64,000 nucleotides of DNA, taken from NCBI GenBank assembly GCA_019105045.1, contig JAHRWT010000105.1:1-64000 (forward strand), read 5' to 3'. Made by a program: the position numbers and the translations under genes. The notes under the pieces are model-generated. The model had not been told where the DNA came from. It made no database searches and worked only from the letters and a program-made list of their open reading frames with translations. Positions 9,711 to 20,147 of the stretch are shown in pieces. The stretch comes from Sterolibacterium sp. (GTDB taxonomy: Bacteria > Pseudomonadota > Gammaproteobacteria > Burkholderiales > Rhodocyclaceae). The first letter of the stretch is position 1, and the number at the start of each line of letters is the position of its first letter.

Positions 9711-10700
9711 TCAACGCCAGTTCAGGGCGCCTGCACGTTCGGCCACGCTCTCCGCCAGACCGGCACCAAAACGGCTGGAAAATCGCTCGGCAAAATTCTG
9801 CTTGATGGTGTAATCGCGAATATTCTCCACCTTGACGACATCGCGCGCCACCGAATCAACGGTACCGTAAGCATCTGCCAGACCGAGTTCGATGCTGCGC
9901 GCTCCGGACCACATCAGACCGCTGAACAAATCCTCACCGGCATCTTCCTTGAGGCGCGCGCCGCGCCCCTTGCGCACGACCGTAATGAATTGCTGATGAA
10001 TCTCATCGAGCAAGCGAAGAGCCTGTGCCTTCTGCTCCGTCGCCTGCGGCAGGAAAGGATCAAGAAACCCCTTGTTCTGCCCCGCCACCAGCAGACGGCG
10101 CTCGATCCCCAGCTTGTCCATGACGCCCGTAAAACCAAAGCCTTCGATCAGCACACCAATTGACCCCACCATGCTGGCCTTGTCGACAAAAATCCGATCT
10201 GCCGCCGCCGCCACGTAGTAGCCTCCCGAAGCGCAGTAATCCTCGACCACGACATACAAGGGTGTATCCGGATGCTTGTCGCGTAGGCGGATAATTTCAT
10301 CATTGATCATGCCCGCCTGCACGGGTGAGCCGCCCGGGCTGTTGATACTGAGAATGACAGCCTGCGTCTTCCTGTCATCAAAAGCGGCTTGCAGCGCACC
10401 GATGATACGTTCCGCACTGGCTTCGCTGCTGGCCTCGATTGCCCCTTGTATCCGCACCAGTGCGGTATGGGAAGGCGCTTCACCAAAACCTTCGACTGAA
10501 TCTCCCCAGCCCCCCATGATGGCCAGGAAGAAAAACAGACAGCCCAATCCCAGCAACCTGAAAAAAATGCGCCAGCGTCGGCTGCGTCGCTGCTCGGCTA
10601 TCGCCTCAAGGGCTATCCGTTCGAGGGCCCGGCACTCCCCGCCAGACTCGGCTCTTGCTGTGGCGCCGCCCGGGTGTCCTGCGTGATCAACTGTGCTCAT
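9711..10700 (-). CDS. sppA: S49-family signal peptide peptidase (SppA-like), membrane anchored
   Basis: A 329-residue serine protease of the short SppA type, expected to degrade cleaved signal peptides at the periplasmic side. A basic cytoplasmic leader (1-43) is followed by one membrane segment (about 46-63), then the ClpP-like fold with NSPGGSP (120-126), nucleophile S158 in CASGGYY and probable general-base K210 in GQNKG. A GGAATG Shine-Dalgarno overlaps the end of the Rieske gene, whose stop is one base before this ATG, so the two are translationally coupled. It is the last gene of the rluC operon. Confidence 0.93.
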   Translation of the reverse strand: MSTVDHAGHPGGATARAESGGECRALERIALEAIAEQRRSRRWRIFFRLLGLGCLFFFLAIMGGWGDSVEGFGEAPSHTALVRIQGAIEASSEASAERIIGALQAAFDDRKTQAVILSINSPGGSPVQAGMINDEIIRLRDKHPDTPLYVVVEDYCASGGYYVAAAADRIFVDKASMVGSIGVLIEGFGFTGVMDKLGIERRLLVAGQNKGFLDPFLPQATEQKAQALRLLDEIHQQFITVVRKGRGARLKEDAGEDLFSGLMWSGARSIELGLADAYGTVDSVARDVVKVENIRDYTIKQNFAERFSSRFGAGLAESVAERAGALNWR

Positions 10701-10701
10701 G

Positions 10702-11049
10702 TCATTCCTTCAAATAGATATTGCCATCGCGTTCGACAACAGTCAGCGATGCCAACCCCTGACCGCTGCAACGCCCGCCCAGACAGCGTCCGGACTCAGG
10801 CGCATAGATCGCACCATGTGCCGCACAGATCAGATAATCACCAGTCAGGTCAAAAAACCGGCCTTCCTGCCAATCCAGTTCTATTGGTACATGCCCGCAA
10901 CGGTTGATGTAGGCATGTGCCACACCGCGATAACGGACAACAAACGCAGGCTCTTCGACGCCATGCCGGCTGACCGTGAAGCGCACACCATCACCACCAT
11001 CCTTCAGGACTGCGCTGGCACACAGCAAACGCTCTGTGGATATCGACAT
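10702..11049 (-). CDS. Rieske [2Fe-2S] domain protein
   Basis: A 115-residue single-domain Rieske protein. The cluster ligands are visible as C51-G-H53 and C75-x-x-H78 (RCGHVP ... CAAHGAIY), with the usual proline-containing loop after the first pair. Such small soluble ferredoxin-like proteins occur next to sppA and rluC in many betaproteobacteria; their electron partner is unknown. There is no signal peptide or membrane segment. The gene sits 12 bases after the HAD phosphatase and one base before sppA. Confidence 0.93.
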   Translation of the reverse strand: MSISTERLLCASAVLKDGGDGVRFTVSRHGVEEPAFVVRYRGVAHAYINRCGHVPIELDWQEGRFFDLTGDYLICAAHGAIYAPESGRCLGGRCSGQGLASLTVVERDGNIYLKE

Positions 11050-11061
11050 CTACCTGCCTGC

Positions 11062-11718
11062 TTACGCGTTCCGCAGTAACCAATTGTGCACTTCGGCAAC
11101 CGAATCAGCACACAGCAACGGCGACTCGGCCTCCAGCAATGTCCGGGAATGGGCGCCGTAGGCTACCGCCAGCGACGCCACACCCGCATTCTTCGCCATT
11201 TGCAGATCATGGGTGGTATCACCGATCATCAGCGTCTGCCCAGGCACGACGGCAAATTCATCCATCAACTCAAGCAACATCTGCGGATGTGGTTTGGAAT
11301 GACATTCGTCAGCACAGCGCGTGGCCTGGAAGTAGTCATGCAAACGGCTGTGCTCCAACGCGCGTTGCAAACCCAGACGACTTTTCCCCGTGGCAACGGC
11401 CAGCATGAAACCGGCCTCTTGCAGGCTCTGCAACATTTCCTGAACCCCATGAAAGAGCGCCAGCTCATGATCGCGGGCCAGATAATGATGACGATAGCGC
11501 TGACTCATTTGTGGATAAAAATCCGCATCAAGACCAGGCACGGCCACCTGCATGGCATCGTGCAGGCCCAGTCCGATGACATGACGGGCGCGCTCCTCGG
11601 TGGGCGGCACCACGCCCAGGTCGCGGCTGGCCGCCTGAATGGCCGCAACGATTGCCGCTGCAGAATCCATCAGCGTGCCATCCCAGTCGAACACGATCAG
11701 TTCAAAAGACTGCGCCAT
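11062..11718 (-). CDS. HAD-superfamily phosphatase, phosphoglycolate phosphatase-like
   Basis: A 218-residue HAD hydrolase of the Gph/PGP subgroup. Motif I is FDWDGTLMDS (nucleophile D11, D13), motif II falls in VATGKSR, motif III in HSKPHPQM and motif IV in MIGDTTHDLQMAK; the helical cap lies between about residues 17 and 85. It may salvage 2-phosphoglycolate, but the family is promiscuous. Its ATG lies 22 bases inside the rluC end, so it is coupled to rluC. The rluC-gph-Rieske-sppA order is conserved in betaproteobacteria. Confidence 0.88.
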   Translation of the reverse strand: MAQSFELIVFDWDGTLMDSAAAIVAAIQAASRDLGVVPPTEERARHVIGLGLHDAMQVAVPGLDADFYPQMSQRYRHHYLARDHELALFHGVQEMLQSLQEAGFMLAVATGKSRLGLQRALEHSRLHDYFQATRCADECHSKPHPQMLLELMDEFAVVPGQTLMIGDTTHDLQMAKNAGVASLAVAYGAHSRTLLEAESPLLCADSVAEVHNWLLRNA

Positions 11719-12710
11719 GCAGCATCACCTCCCTGTGTTTCATATAATCTTGTCTCGTTCTGGTCCAGCCAGACCAGAAAATCGCGCAATTCTGCCGGCA
11801 AAGGGGCTGCCAGTGCCAGCACAGGGGCATCCGCATCCAGTGGATGACGCAGACGCAGCCTTGCCGCATGGAGGAACATGCGCTTCAAACCGACTTTCTG
11901 CAACGCCTTGTTCAGACCGAAATCACCATACTTATCATCCCCCACCAGAGGAAAGCCCAGATGCGTCAGATGCACACGGATCTGGTGGGTGCGTCCGGTC
12001 TTTAGTTCCACTTCCAGCAGGCTGTAATTCTGCCAGCGCACCAACAAACGCACGATGCTGTGCGCTTCCTTGCCCTCACTGGAAACCCTGACCCGACGTT
12101 CATCTTCGCCAGTCAGATACTTCAACAAGGGCAAACGGATTTCCTGGCGCTCGGCCAGCCACTGTCCCTTAACCAGAGTCAGATAGCGCTTATTGATGCT
12201 GCCGCGCCGAAAAGCCTCGTGCAGACGGGCCAGCGCCGAGCGCTTCTTAGCAACAATCAGCAGTCCGGACGTCTCGCGGTCCAGGCGATGCGCCAGTTCC
12301 AGCATACGGGCAGCCGGCCGCAAGCGGCGCAACTGCTCGATCACCCCGAAGCTGATACCACTGCCCCCATGCACGGCCATGCCGGCAGGCTTGTCGAGCA
12401 CCAGCAACGCATCATCTTCATGCACGATGCGGAAAGCGCAGGCCGGAAACGCCGGCACGGCAACGGCTGAATCCGCCGCGCGCATCGCCAGCCGGATGGG
12501 CGGCACACGAACCTGGTCACCCGTTTGCAAACGGTATTCAGGACCAACCCGCCGCCGATTCACCCTGACCTCGCCACTGCGCAATATCCGGTAAATATGG
12601 CTTTTGGGCACACCTTTGCAAAAACGCAGCAGAAAATTGTCGATACGCTGCCCTTCGGCCTCTTCACCGACTTCCAGCCAATTCACCGAATCTTTACTCA
12701 AGCCCTTCAT
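11697..12710 (-). CDS. rluC: 23S rRNA pseudouridine(955/2504/2580) synthase
   Basis: A 337-residue RluA-family synthase with an N-terminal S4 RNA-binding domain (about 30-90) and the catalytic domain carrying D144 in HRLDRETSGLL. The GRTHQIRVHL motif and the C-terminal DKYGDFG ... FLHAARL follow the RluC pattern. The ATG at 12710 is preceded by TTGGAAA. An in-frame upstream extension to 12893 encodes nothing RluC-like. It diverges from rne across a 676-base gap, as in E. coli, where rluC and rne are also divergent neighbours. Confidence 0.94.
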   Translation of the reverse strand: MKGLSKDSVNWLEVGEEAEGQRIDNFLLRFCKGVPKSHIYRILRSGEVRVNRRRVGPEYRLQTGDQVRVPPIRLAMRAADSAVAVPAFPACAFRIVHEDDALLVLDKPAGMAVHGGSGISFGVIEQLRRLRPAARMLELAHRLDRETSGLLIVAKKRSALARLHEAFRRGSINKRYLTLVKGQWLAERQEIRLPLLKYLTGEDERRVRVSSEGKEAHSIVRLLVRWQNYSLLEVELKTGRTHQIRVHLTHLGFPLVGDDKYGDFGLNKALQKVGLKRMFLHAARLRLRHPLDADAPVLALAAPLPAELRDFLVWLDQNETRLYETQGGDAAWRSLLN

Positions 12711-13333
12711 TTTCCAATATACTGCTTGCGGTTTGCCATCCTTCGGCAAGCGTGCCCGACGGCCCGAAGCGGCGCCGGTGACGCTCCCGGGGATGTTTTT
12801 GGTACATCCTGAGTGGTTCAACCTGTGCTGCCTCATTTTGCCTTCGCAGCCATCCATGCGCCCGCATGAAACCGGCACCAAAACCGAATTCAACGTTCAA
12901 CACGAATTTGAATTCAGCGAATTGAATGCCGGCCTCGGGAAGCATGAATACACTGGCGGAAGCACACAGACACCAGCAGGATGACTGCCAACAAGGTGCG
13001 ACTGTCGTGATCGCTACAGAAAGCGCAAGATTATCACCCACTGCACAGCAAACCACCAAGGTTATTTCACTCACCACAAGCAGTGATACGACAACCGAAG
13101 TTGCGCGCACAAAGCAAGTAACAGACAGAACACAGAACACTGCATGACCACTGGCTATCAGGAACAGGCTACATAGCCCGTCACCACAAAACCAGTAAGC
13201 CATCACCCGGATCCCTCCAGACATCAACCATCCGCCGTTTTTTTGTGGCCACTTTCAACCATGCCCCTGAAACTGCAATCCTGATGCGAAGCCTCCCGAC
13301 ACCGGCAGATGCCGAACAGGGAGCGAGGCCGGG
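12711..13333 (+). other. Long rluC-rne intergenic region (rne 5' leader and promoters)
   Basis: No gene is supported here. The stretch 12870-13260 is richer in A/T than its surroundings and contains repeated GAATT/TTCAA motifs (for example 12885-12925). It should hold the divergent promoters of rluC and rne, but I could not single out a convincing -35/-10 pair. A long untranslated leader is characteristic of rne in other proteobacteria, where it mediates autoregulation. Confidence 0.6.
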
Positions 13334-13382
13334 TTCTGCCCGTGTACTGGATTCTGCCCGTGTGTATTGTGCGCGCGGGAGA
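13334..13382 (+). promoter_or_regulatory. rne leader: duplicated arm and hairpin masking the Shine-Dalgarno
   Basis: TTCTGCCCGTGT occurs twice, at 13334-13345 and 13352-13363, with an 18-base period. The second copy can pair with the Shine-Dalgarno region: CCCGTGTG (13357-13364) with CGCGCGGG (13372-13379), eight pairs including two G-U, with a 7-base loop. The GGG of the ribosome site GGGAGA (13377-13382) is locked in the stem, five bases from the ATG. The first copy offers an alternative partner. This would suit post-transcriptional control of rne. Confidence 0.45.
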
Positions 13383-13386
13383 CAAC

Positions 13387-16281
13387 ATGAAACGCATGCT
13401 ATTCAATGCGACGCAGGCCGAAGAACTCCGCGTCGCGATCGTCGATGGTCAAAAACTGATTGACCTGGACATCGAGTCGGCCACCAAGGAACAACGCAAG
13501 AGCAATATCTACAAAGCCGTCATCACCCGCATCGAGCCCAGCCTCGAAGCAGCCTTTGTCGACTACGGCGCAGATCGCCACGGCTTCCTGCCCTTCAAGG
13601 AAGTCTCGCGCAACTACTTCAAGCCGGATCTCGAACCGGGCAAGGCCCGCATCCAGGACGCGCTCACAGTGGGCCAGGAACTGATCGTCCAGGTCGACAA
13701 GGACGAGCGTGGCAACAAGGGCGCAGCCCTGACCACATTCATTTCGCTGGCAGGCCGCTATCTGGTGCTGATGCCCAACAACCCGCGTGGCGGCGGCGTC
13801 TCGCGCCGGGTTGAAGGGGATGAGCGCCAGGAATTGCGCGAAATCATGGATAGCCTCGAAGTACCGAAAGGCGCCAGCCTGATCGCTCGCACCGCCGGCA
13901 TCGGCCGTTCCAGCGAAGAACTGCAATGGGACCTCAATTATCTTCTGCAATTGTGGAACGCCATTGAAGGCGCAGCCAATTCACAGTCCGGTGCCTTCCT
14001 GATCTATCAAGAATCCAGCCTGGTGATTCGCGCCATTCGTGACTACTTCCACGCCGAGATCGGTGAAATCCTCATCGATACCCAGGATGTCTTCGAACAG
14101 GCCCAGCAGTTCATGTCGCACGTCATGCCGGGCAATGTTGCCCGCGTCAAGCGCTATCAGGACGATGTGCCCCTGTTTTCACGCTTCCAGATCGAACACC
14201 AGATCGAGTCGGCCTATTCCCGCCAAGTGAATCTGCCCTCCGGCGGCGCCATCGTCATTGACCACACCGAAGCGCTGGTCTCGGTGGATGTCAACTCCGG
14301 GCGAGCCACCAAGGGTACCGATATCGAAGAAACCGCCTTCAAGACCAACTGTGAAGCGGCCGATGAAATCGCCCGCCAGCTGCGCCTGCGCGACCTGGGC
14401 GGCCTGATCGTGATCGACTTCATCGACATGGAAAACACGCGCAACCAGCGCGAAGTCGAAAACCGCCTGCGCGATGCGCTGCGCTATGACCGTGCCCGCG
14501 TGCAAACGGGCAAGATCAGCCGCTTCGGCCTGCTTGAACTGTCGCGCCAACGTCTGCGCCCGACCCTGGCCGAAACCAGCTACATTCCCTGCCCACGCTG
14601 CAACGGCACCGGCCACACGCGCTCGACCGAATCCTCGGCACTGCACATCCTGCGCATTCTCGAAGAAGAAGCGATGAAGGAAAACACCGGCGCCCTGCAC
14701 TGCCAGATGCCGGTCGATGTGGCCACTTTCCTGCTCAATGAAAAGCGCACGGATATCGCCAAGATCGAAATCCGCCATCGCGTCAATCTGGTACTGATTC
14801 CCAACATCCACATGGAAACGCCGCAGCACAGCATCGTGCGCCTGCGCCATGACCAGCTCAACCAGGAAGACAGCAACCAGCCCAGCTACACCATGGCGGA
14901 AAACCCGGCCGAAAAGACCTATACGCCCCCTTCAGCCCAGATTGATGGCCGTCAGACACGTGCCGAAGCTGCCGTCAAAGGCATCACACCCAGCCAGCCG
15001 GCTCCCATCGTCGCACCAAGAAACGGCAATGGCGAATCCAGCAACGCGGCGGCCGCAAACGCGCCTGTTCCGGCCACCAGCCCCGGCCTGTTTTCGCGCC
15101 TGCTTTCCTGGTTCAGTGGCAGCAAACCGGCGCCGACAGACAGCAACGAAACCTCAACCACCACCAATCAAATCACTGACGGTCGTTCGCGTCGGACACA
15201 AGGCGAACGCAACGATAACCGGCGTGGTGGGCGTGGACGTCAGTCGCGCAGCGAAAACGGTCAGCGCGAACCGCGCGAATCCCGCGACAATCGCCAGACA
15301 CGTCCGGAAAGCAGCACAGACAAACCGGAAAGCCAGGGCCGCACGCAGCGCAATCGCGGAGAAAAGCGTGACGAAAGCGCAAGCGAGCCACGTGAACAAC
15401 GCAATGCCAAACCACGGCAGCCGCGTCCGCCCAAGCAACAACCCACCGTCGAAGCAAGCGAAACCAGCCTGCCACTGGACATCGCACAGAACGCAACATC
15501 TGTTCCCCCCAGCACCGCAGACGCATCCCAAACACCGCGTGAGGCGCGCGAACCGCGCGAAGGCGGACGTCGTCGCGGACGCCGGGGTGGTCGCGACCGG
15601 CGCAGCGAAGGCAACGAAGTCCAGACAACCGCCGATACGGCCTTGGACAGTACAGCGCAAGCCACTGCCGCCGCCAGTCTGCCCCAGCCTGTCGCGGCAC
15701 TCGCCGACACAGACACAGCCGCAGCCACAGCAATCACTGCGCCTGCTTCGCTGACTGAAGAAGCCAAGAACCCTGCCGAGACGGTCACGGCAACGCCGCC
15801 AGCAACCGCCGCTGCGCCGGCCAACATCACCACGACGGCTGCCGCTGAAAGCGCCCCAGCCAGTATCGCCGCTGTCGCGACCACCGCGACCAGCCTGCCG
15901 GCAGATAGCGCTGCTGCAACGCCGCAGCCAGAAACCCAGGCAGGCCATGACGTACCTGATGCGGCGGAAATGGCTGCCTCAAGTACGCCGAGCGTACCGG
16001 ACACCGCAAATACATCGCCGCTCAGCGCAACACCCGAGCCAACCATGTCTGCACCGGAGTCGAAGTCTGAAAGCGCGCCGGGCAAGCCTATCCAGCTGGC
16101 CAGTCCTGTCGTCGACTTGAGTGCCTCCCTGGAGCAGGCCGGACTGGTATTGATCGAAACCAGCAGCAATCACGCCCCCGTGCAGATTGAAGAGACGGTA
16201 CAAAAGCGCGGTCGCAAACCACGTCCTGCCCCAGTGATCGTCAATGAACCATTGCAGATGGTGGAAACCCGCACCGACTAA
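13387..16281 (+). CDS. rne: Ribonuclease E
   Basis: RNase E is the endonuclease that starts bulk mRNA decay and processes rRNA and tRNA; its C-terminal half scaffolds the degradosome. The 964-residue product has the S1 domain near the N-terminus, the DNase I-like catalytic site with D301 (VDVNSG) and D344 (IDFIDMEN), and the Zn-link C402-x-x-C405, all matching E. coli spacing within two residues. From about residue 500 onwards the protein is disordered. It carries two Arg/Gly-rich blocks (about 595-690 and 715-745), an Ala/Thr/Pro-rich linker and a basic C-terminal RGRKPRP motif. The ATG at 13387 is preceded by GGGAGA. A strong bidirectional terminator follows. Confidence 0.97.
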   Translation: MKRMLFNATQAEELRVAIVDGQKLIDLDIESATKEQRKSNIYKAVITRIEPSLEAAFVDYGADRHGFLPFKEVSRNYFKPDLEPGKARIQDALTVGQELIVQVDKDERGNKGAALTTFISLAGRYLVLMPNNPRGGGVSRRVEGDERQELREIMDSLEVPKGASLIARTAGIGRSSEELQWDLNYLLQLWNAIEGAANSQSGAFLIYQESSLVIRAIRDYFHAEIGEILIDTQDVFEQAQQFMSHVMPGNVARVKRYQDDVPLFSRFQIEHQIESAYSRQVNLPSGGAIVIDHTEALVSVDVNSGRATKGTDIEETAFKTNCEAADEIARQLRLRDLGGLIVIDFIDMENTRNQREVENRLRDALRYDRARVQTGKISRFGLLELSRQRLRPTLAETSYIPCPRCNGTGHTRSTESSALHILRILEEEAMKENTGALHCQMPVDVATFLLNEKRTDIAKIEIRHRVNLVLIPNIHMETPQHSIVRLRHDQLNQEDSNQPSYTMAENPAEKTYTPPSAQIDGRQTRAEAAVKGITPSQPAPIVAPRNGNGESSNAAAANAPVPATSPGLFSRLLSWFSGSKPAPTDSNETSTTTNQITDGRSRRTQGERNDNRRGGRGRQSRSENGQREPRESRDNRQTRPESSTDKPESQGRTQRNRGEKRDESASEPREQRNAKPRQPRPPKQQPTVEASETSLPLDIAQNATSVPPSTADASQTPREAREPREGGRRRGRRGGRDRRSEGNEVQTTADTALDSTAQATAAASLPQPVAALADTDTAAATAITAPASLTEEAKNPAETVTATPPATAAAPANITTTAAAESAPASIAAVATTATSLPADSAAATPQPETQAGHDVPDAAEMAASSTPSVPDTANTSPLSATPEPTMSAPESKSESAPGKPIQLASPVVDLSASLEQAGLVLIETSSNHAPVQIEETVQKRGRKPRPAPVIVNEPLQMVETRTD

Positions 16282-16321
16282 GCGGACCAGCCTCTACCGG
16301 CAGCCAAGGCCGCCAGCCAGT

Positions 16322-16363
16322 CAAACAAAAGGGCACAATTGATTTGTGCCCTTTTGTTGTTTG
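16322..16363. terminator. Bidirectional intrinsic terminator between rne and dedA
   Basis: A perfect 12-base-pair stem (16327-16338 with 16344-16355, AAAAGGGCACAA and its complement) closes a 5-base loop. A-rich sequence lies on one side and TTTTGTTGTTT on the other, so it can end transcripts from rne and from convergent dedA. Confidence 0.9.
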
Positions 16364-16491
16364 TGCCTTGTTGCTCTGCTATTGCGACCTGAGCCGCCCG
16401 CGTATTCAAACATTCAACTTTCTGCCATCCGCCTATCTACCGCCATCCGACTGCAAATGGTAAGCAAATCCGGCGTCTGACCTCTGTGCCG

Positions 16492-17148
16492 CTACACCTG
16501 CCGTTGCCTGCGCCGATGCTTGAGAAAACCGATAAGGCCGGGCGCAAGAGAGATGAAGACAATCGCGAGTATCACCAGAAAAAGATTGTTCTTCACCAAA
16601 GGTTGATTGCCGAACCAATAGCCTGCCAGTGTCAGCGAACCGATCCAGATGACACCCCCCAGCAGATCCATCATGAAAAAACGAATGTAAGTCATGCGGC
16701 CAATGCCTGCGACAAAAGGTGCGAATGTCCGCGCCAACGGCAAGAAGCGGGCAATGATGATGACCTTGCCACCGTGTTTCTCATAGAACAGATGCGTTTT
16801 CAGCAGCGCAGCCTTGTTGAAGATGCGCGAATGCTCCCAGCGAAAAGCCCGCGGTCCGACCGTATGACCTACCCAGTAATTGACGTTGTCCCCCAGAACC
16901 GCCGCAAAAAACAACACAGCACACAGGGTCACGATGTCCATCCCCCCCGTGGCGGCCGTTGCGCCAGCAACAAACAACAAGGAGTCGCCCGGCAAGAACG
17001 GGAAAATCACCACTCCCGTCTCGCAAAAAATGATGGCAAACAACAGGGCATAGATCCAGACGCCATACTGCTGCACCAGCAGCGCCAGATACTTGTCCAG
17101 ATGCAGAATCAAATCAAGCAACTGTCCAATGACAGACAAATCTTCCAT
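16492..17148 (-). CDS. DedA-family membrane protein (VTT domain)
   Basis: A 218-residue polytopic protein of the DedA family, members of which act as undecaprenyl-phosphate or phospholipid translocases and influence membrane potential and drug resistance. It shows the conserved acidic/Pro-rich segment ETGVVIFPFLPGDSLLF (re-entrant loop) and the Arg-containing motif RFLPLARTFAPFVAG, with hydrophobic helices before and after. The ATG at 17148 has GGGGA five bases upstream; a TTG at 17160 would add four residues. It diverges from mutL. Confidence 0.9.
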   Translation of the reverse strand: MEDLSVIGQLLDLILHLDKYLALLVQQYGVWIYALLFAIIFCETGVVIFPFLPGDSLLFVAGATAATGGMDIVTLCAVLFFAAVLGDNVNYWVGHTVGPRAFRWEHSRIFNKAALLKTHLFYEKHGGKVIIIARFLPLARTFAPFVAGIGRMTYIRFFMMDLLGGVIWIGSLTLAGYWFGNQPLVKNNLFLVILAIVFISLAPGLIGFLKHRRRQRQV

Positions 17149-17270
17149 GAAAATCCCCAAACGCCCTCAAGCCTTGCCAGAACAATGCCGTGCGATACCA
17201 TGTCGTACCAGCGCAGCACACGCGAAGCCGCGATTCTAGCCGAAGCACCGAAGGCCCACAGGCAGCCGGA

Positions 17271-17276
17271 TATAAT
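17271..17276 (+). promoter_or_regulatory. -10 element placed for leaderless mutL transcription
   Basis: A perfect TATAAT ends 6 bases before the mutL ATG at 17283, so the expected transcription start coincides with the A of the start codon. There is no Shine-Dalgarno before the ATG. No good -35 is visible 16-18 bases upstream, so the promoter may depend on an activator or be weak. Confidence 0.4.
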
Positions 17277-17282
17277 CGACGG

Positions 17283-19136
17283 ATGAACTCTCCCGGCCAC
17301 AGCCAGCGCCTTGCGCATATCCAGCCGCTTCCCGATCAGCTGATCAACCAGATTGCTGCCGGTGAAGTCGTCGAACGTCCCGCTTCGGTACTCAAGGAAA
17401 TCCTGGAAAACAGCCTGGATGCCGGCGCACAGCAGATCGATGTGCAACTTGCCGCAGGTGGCAGCCAATTGATCCGCCTTGCCGATGACGGCCACGGCAT
17501 CTCCCGCGACGATTTGCCCCTGGCCCTGATGCGTCACGCCACCAGCAAGATCCGCAGTCTTGACGATCTCGAACATGTCGCCAGTTTCGGTTTTCGCGGC
17601 GAAGCGCTGGCCTCGATTGCTGCCGTGGCCAGGCTCAACCTGACCAGTCGCACCGCCGACAGCGAACATGCCTGGCGCATCAGCAATGCAAACGCCGCCT
17701 CCGCCCCGGTACCGGCTGCGCTCAGCGCCGGTACGGTGATAGAAATTACCGACCTGTACTACAACACACCGGCCCGCCGCAAATTTCTCAAATCGGAAGC
17801 CACCGAATTCGCCCACTGCCAGGAAGCCCTGCTGCGCATGGCGATTGCCCGCCCCGATGTCGCCTTCAGTCTTGCTCACAACGGCAGCAGCAAATTGCGC
17901 CTGAGTCGCAGCGACAGCGCCCAACGCATCCGCGACTTGCTGGGCGGCGAATTCTTTGAACAGGCACGGTCGCTTGAGCTTGCTGCCGGCGACTTGCATC
18001 TCAGCGGTTATGCAGCCCTGCCCGCCTATTCACGGGCCACACGTGATGAACAGTACTTCTTCGTCAATGGCCGCTTTGTACGCGACAAACTGCTGACCCA
18101 CGCCGTGCGCCAGGCCTATGCAGACATCCTGCACGGCAGCCGCCATCCGGCTTATGTGCTGTTTCTGGAACTCGATCCCTATGGCGTCGATGTCAACGTC
18201 CATCCCGCCAAGACCGAAGTCCGCTTTCGCGATGCGCGCAGTATCCATCAATTCATCTTTCACGCCTTGCAGCGCACGCTGGCCACGCCGCTCAGCGCAC
18301 TGCCCGCCATCTCCCTGGCCTCTGCCAGCGACACCAACGCCGCAACCACAGCGGAACCCGGTCAAACGCTGCGCACCGCACCTGCTTTCGCGACAACAGC
18401 CGGTTCTCCTTATTCCTCGGCCCACAGCAGCCAGCGACAAGCCTCACTGGGCATTGCTGAAAGCCGGCGACAACACGAGAACTATCTGAATTTTGCTGCG
18501 GCGGCAGCAAGCGGCCTGGATGCCACGCCTCCCGGCCCCAATGAAAACACCACGTCGCCACTGGGCTACGCCCTGGCCCAACTGCATGGCATCTACATCC
18601 TCGCGCAGAACGCCAGCGGACTGATCCTGGTAGATATGCATGCCGCCCACGAACGCATCCTCTATGAAAAACTCAAACAAACCCTGGATACCCGCACGCC
18701 CGCCACGCAAGCCCTGCTGATACCCGTCGTGCTCTCTGCCAGCCTCAGTGAAATGGCGACCGCGCAGACTCATGCCGATACGCTGACCCAACTGGGTTTC
18801 GAACTATCCATTGCCGGGCCGCAGCAACTGACCCTGCGCAGCGTCCCCGTACTGCTGGCCCGGGCCCAACCGACCGAACTGATCCGCGCCCTGCTCGCCG
18901 ACCTGGGCGAATACCCTACCAGCCAGCTGATCGCCGCACGACGCAACGAACTGCTGGCCACCATGGCCTGCCATGGTGCCGTGCGCGCCCGCCGCCAGCT
19001 CAGCCTGCCGGAAATGAATGCGCTGCTGCGCGACATGGAAGCCACCGATCGCGCCGATCAGTGCAACCATGGCCGGCCGACCTGGACCCAACTGTCCATG
19101 ACAGATCTGGATCGTCTTTTCATGCGCGGCCAATGA
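17283..19136 (+). CDS. mutL: DNA mismatch repair protein MutL (endonuclease type)
   Basis: MutL couples mismatch recognition by MutS to strand incision. The 617-residue product has the GHKL ATPase (E42/N43 in [16 protein letters not shown] near 76, [10 protein letters not shown] near 102) and the linker-separated C-terminal dimerisation domain. That domain keeps the metal-binding endonuclease motif DxHAxxExxxxE at 451-462 ([12 protein letters not shown]), so this MutL probably nicks DNA itself rather than depending on MutH. A Gln/Ser/Ala-rich linker spans about 345-435. The stop overlaps the miaA start as ATGA. Confidence 0.96.
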   Translation: MNSPGHSQRLAHIQPLPDQLINQIAAGEVVERPASVLKEILENSLDAGAQQIDVQLAAGGSQLIRLADDGHGISRDDLPLALMRHATSKIRSLDDLEHVASFGFRGEALASIAAVARLNLTSRTADSEHAWRISNANAASAPVPAALSAGTVIEITDLYYNTPARRKFLKSEATEFAHCQEALLRMAIARPDVAFSLAHNGSSKLRLSRSDSAQRIRDLLGGEFFEQARSLELAAGDLHLSGYAALPAYSRATRDEQYFFVNGRFVRDKLLTHAVRQAYADILHGSRHPAYVLFLELDPYGVDVNVHPAKTEVRFRDARSIHQFIFHALQRTLATPLSALPAISLASASDTNAATTAEPGQTLRTAPAFATTAGSPYSSAHSSQRQASLGIAESRRQHENYLNFAAAAASGLDATPPGPNENTTSPLGYALAQLHGIYILAQNASGLILVDMHAAHERILYEKLKQTLDTRTPATQALLIPVVLSASLSEMATAQTHADTLTQLGFELSIAGPQQLTLRSVPVLLARAQPTELIRALLADLGEYPTSQLIAARRNELLATMACHGAVRARRQLSLPEMNALLRDMEATDRADQCNHGRPTWTQLSMTDLDRLFMRGQ

Positions 19137-20083
19137 CGTCCGCTTCGTCCAACACACTGCCCGCAGCCCTGCTGCTGATGGGTCCGACCGCCAGCGGCAA
19201 GACCCAGCTGGCAATGGAACTGGCCAGCCGGCTACCCATCGAACTGATCAGCGTCGACTCGGCCCAGGTCTTTCGCGACATGAATATCGGCACGGCCAAA
19301 CCCGACGCCGTTACCCTGGCCCAATTTCCACATCATTTGATCGACATCGTCAGCCCCGAGGAGCGGTATTCCGCCGCCCAGTTTCGCAGCGACGCCCTGT
19401 GCAAGATGGCTGAAATCACGGCACGCGGGCGTATTCCACTGCTGGTGGGCGGCACCATGCTTTACTTCAAGACACTGCGCGAAGGCCTGGCTGACCTACC
19501 GGCTGCCGACCCAACGCTGCGTGCCGAAATCGACGCGCTGGCCGCCGACCACGGCTGGCCGGCGGTACATGCCGCGCTGGCGCGACTTGATCCGGCCAGC
19601 GCCGCCCGTCTCAAGCCGACGGATGCCCAGCGCCTGCAACGCGCCCTGGAAATCGTTCGCCTGACCGGCCAGCCTGTCGCCGAGCTCTATGCACGCCAGC
19701 AAGCAGATCCGCCGCCTTACCGTCTGCTCTGCCTGGCGCTGCTGCCCAGTGATCGCAGCATCCTGCATCAGCGCATTGCCCAACGCTTCGAACTCATGTT
19801 GCAGCAAGGTCTGGTCGAAGAAGTCGAGCAGTTACGTCGCAACTACCGACTGGACGCCCAGCACGCATCCATGCGCTGCGTCGGCTATCGTCAGGTCTGG
19901 GACATGCTGGAAGGACAACTGCCGCCAGGCCAACTCTGCGAACGCGGCATCTACGCCACCCGCCAACTGGCCAAACGTCAGCTCACCTGGCTGCGCAGCA
20001 TGAACGCCATCGAAAGCATCGACCCGCTGGCCACCACCTGCGGCCGTACCCTTCTGCAGCGCGTGCAGCAGTTTCTGGACTGA
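19133..20083 (+). CDS. miaA: tRNA dimethylallyltransferase
   Basis: MiaA transfers a dimethylallyl group to A37 of tRNAs that read UNN codons, the first step of ms2i6A formation. The 316-residue product has the P-loop GPTASGKT (17-24), the [16 protein letters not shown] substrate segment and YSAAQF near 82. Its ATG overlaps the mutL stop by 4 bases, so the two are co-translated. mutL-miaA adjacency is conserved in proteobacteria. An intrinsic terminator follows. Confidence 0.97.
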   Translation: MTSASSNTLPAALLLMGPTASGKTQLAMELASRLPIELISVDSAQVFRDMNIGTAKPDAVTLAQFPHHLIDIVSPEERYSAAQFRSDALCKMAEITARGRIPLLVGGTMLYFKTLREGLADLPAADPTLRAEIDALAADHGWPAVHAALARLDPASAARLKPTDAQRLQRALEIVRLTGQPVAELYARQQADPPPYRLLCLALLPSDRSILHQRIAQRFELMLQQGLVEEVEQLRRNYRLDAQHASMRCVGYRQVWDMLEGQLPPGQLCERGIYATRQLAKRQLTWLRSMNAIESIDPLATTCGRTLLQRVQQFLD

Positions 20084-20113
20084 CATTGGCGGAAATTCAC
20101 GCCGCTACATGCG

Positions 20114-20147
20114 CAAAGACGACCTGCCAGTCGTCTTTGTTTGTGTT
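20114..20147 (+). terminator. Intrinsic terminator of mutL-miaA
   Basis: A 10-base-pair stem, CAAAGACGAC (20114-20123) with GTCGTCTTTG (20130-20139), has a 6-base loop and is followed by TTTGTGTTC. It lies between the convergent stops of miaA and the lipase foldase gene. Confidence 0.75.
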
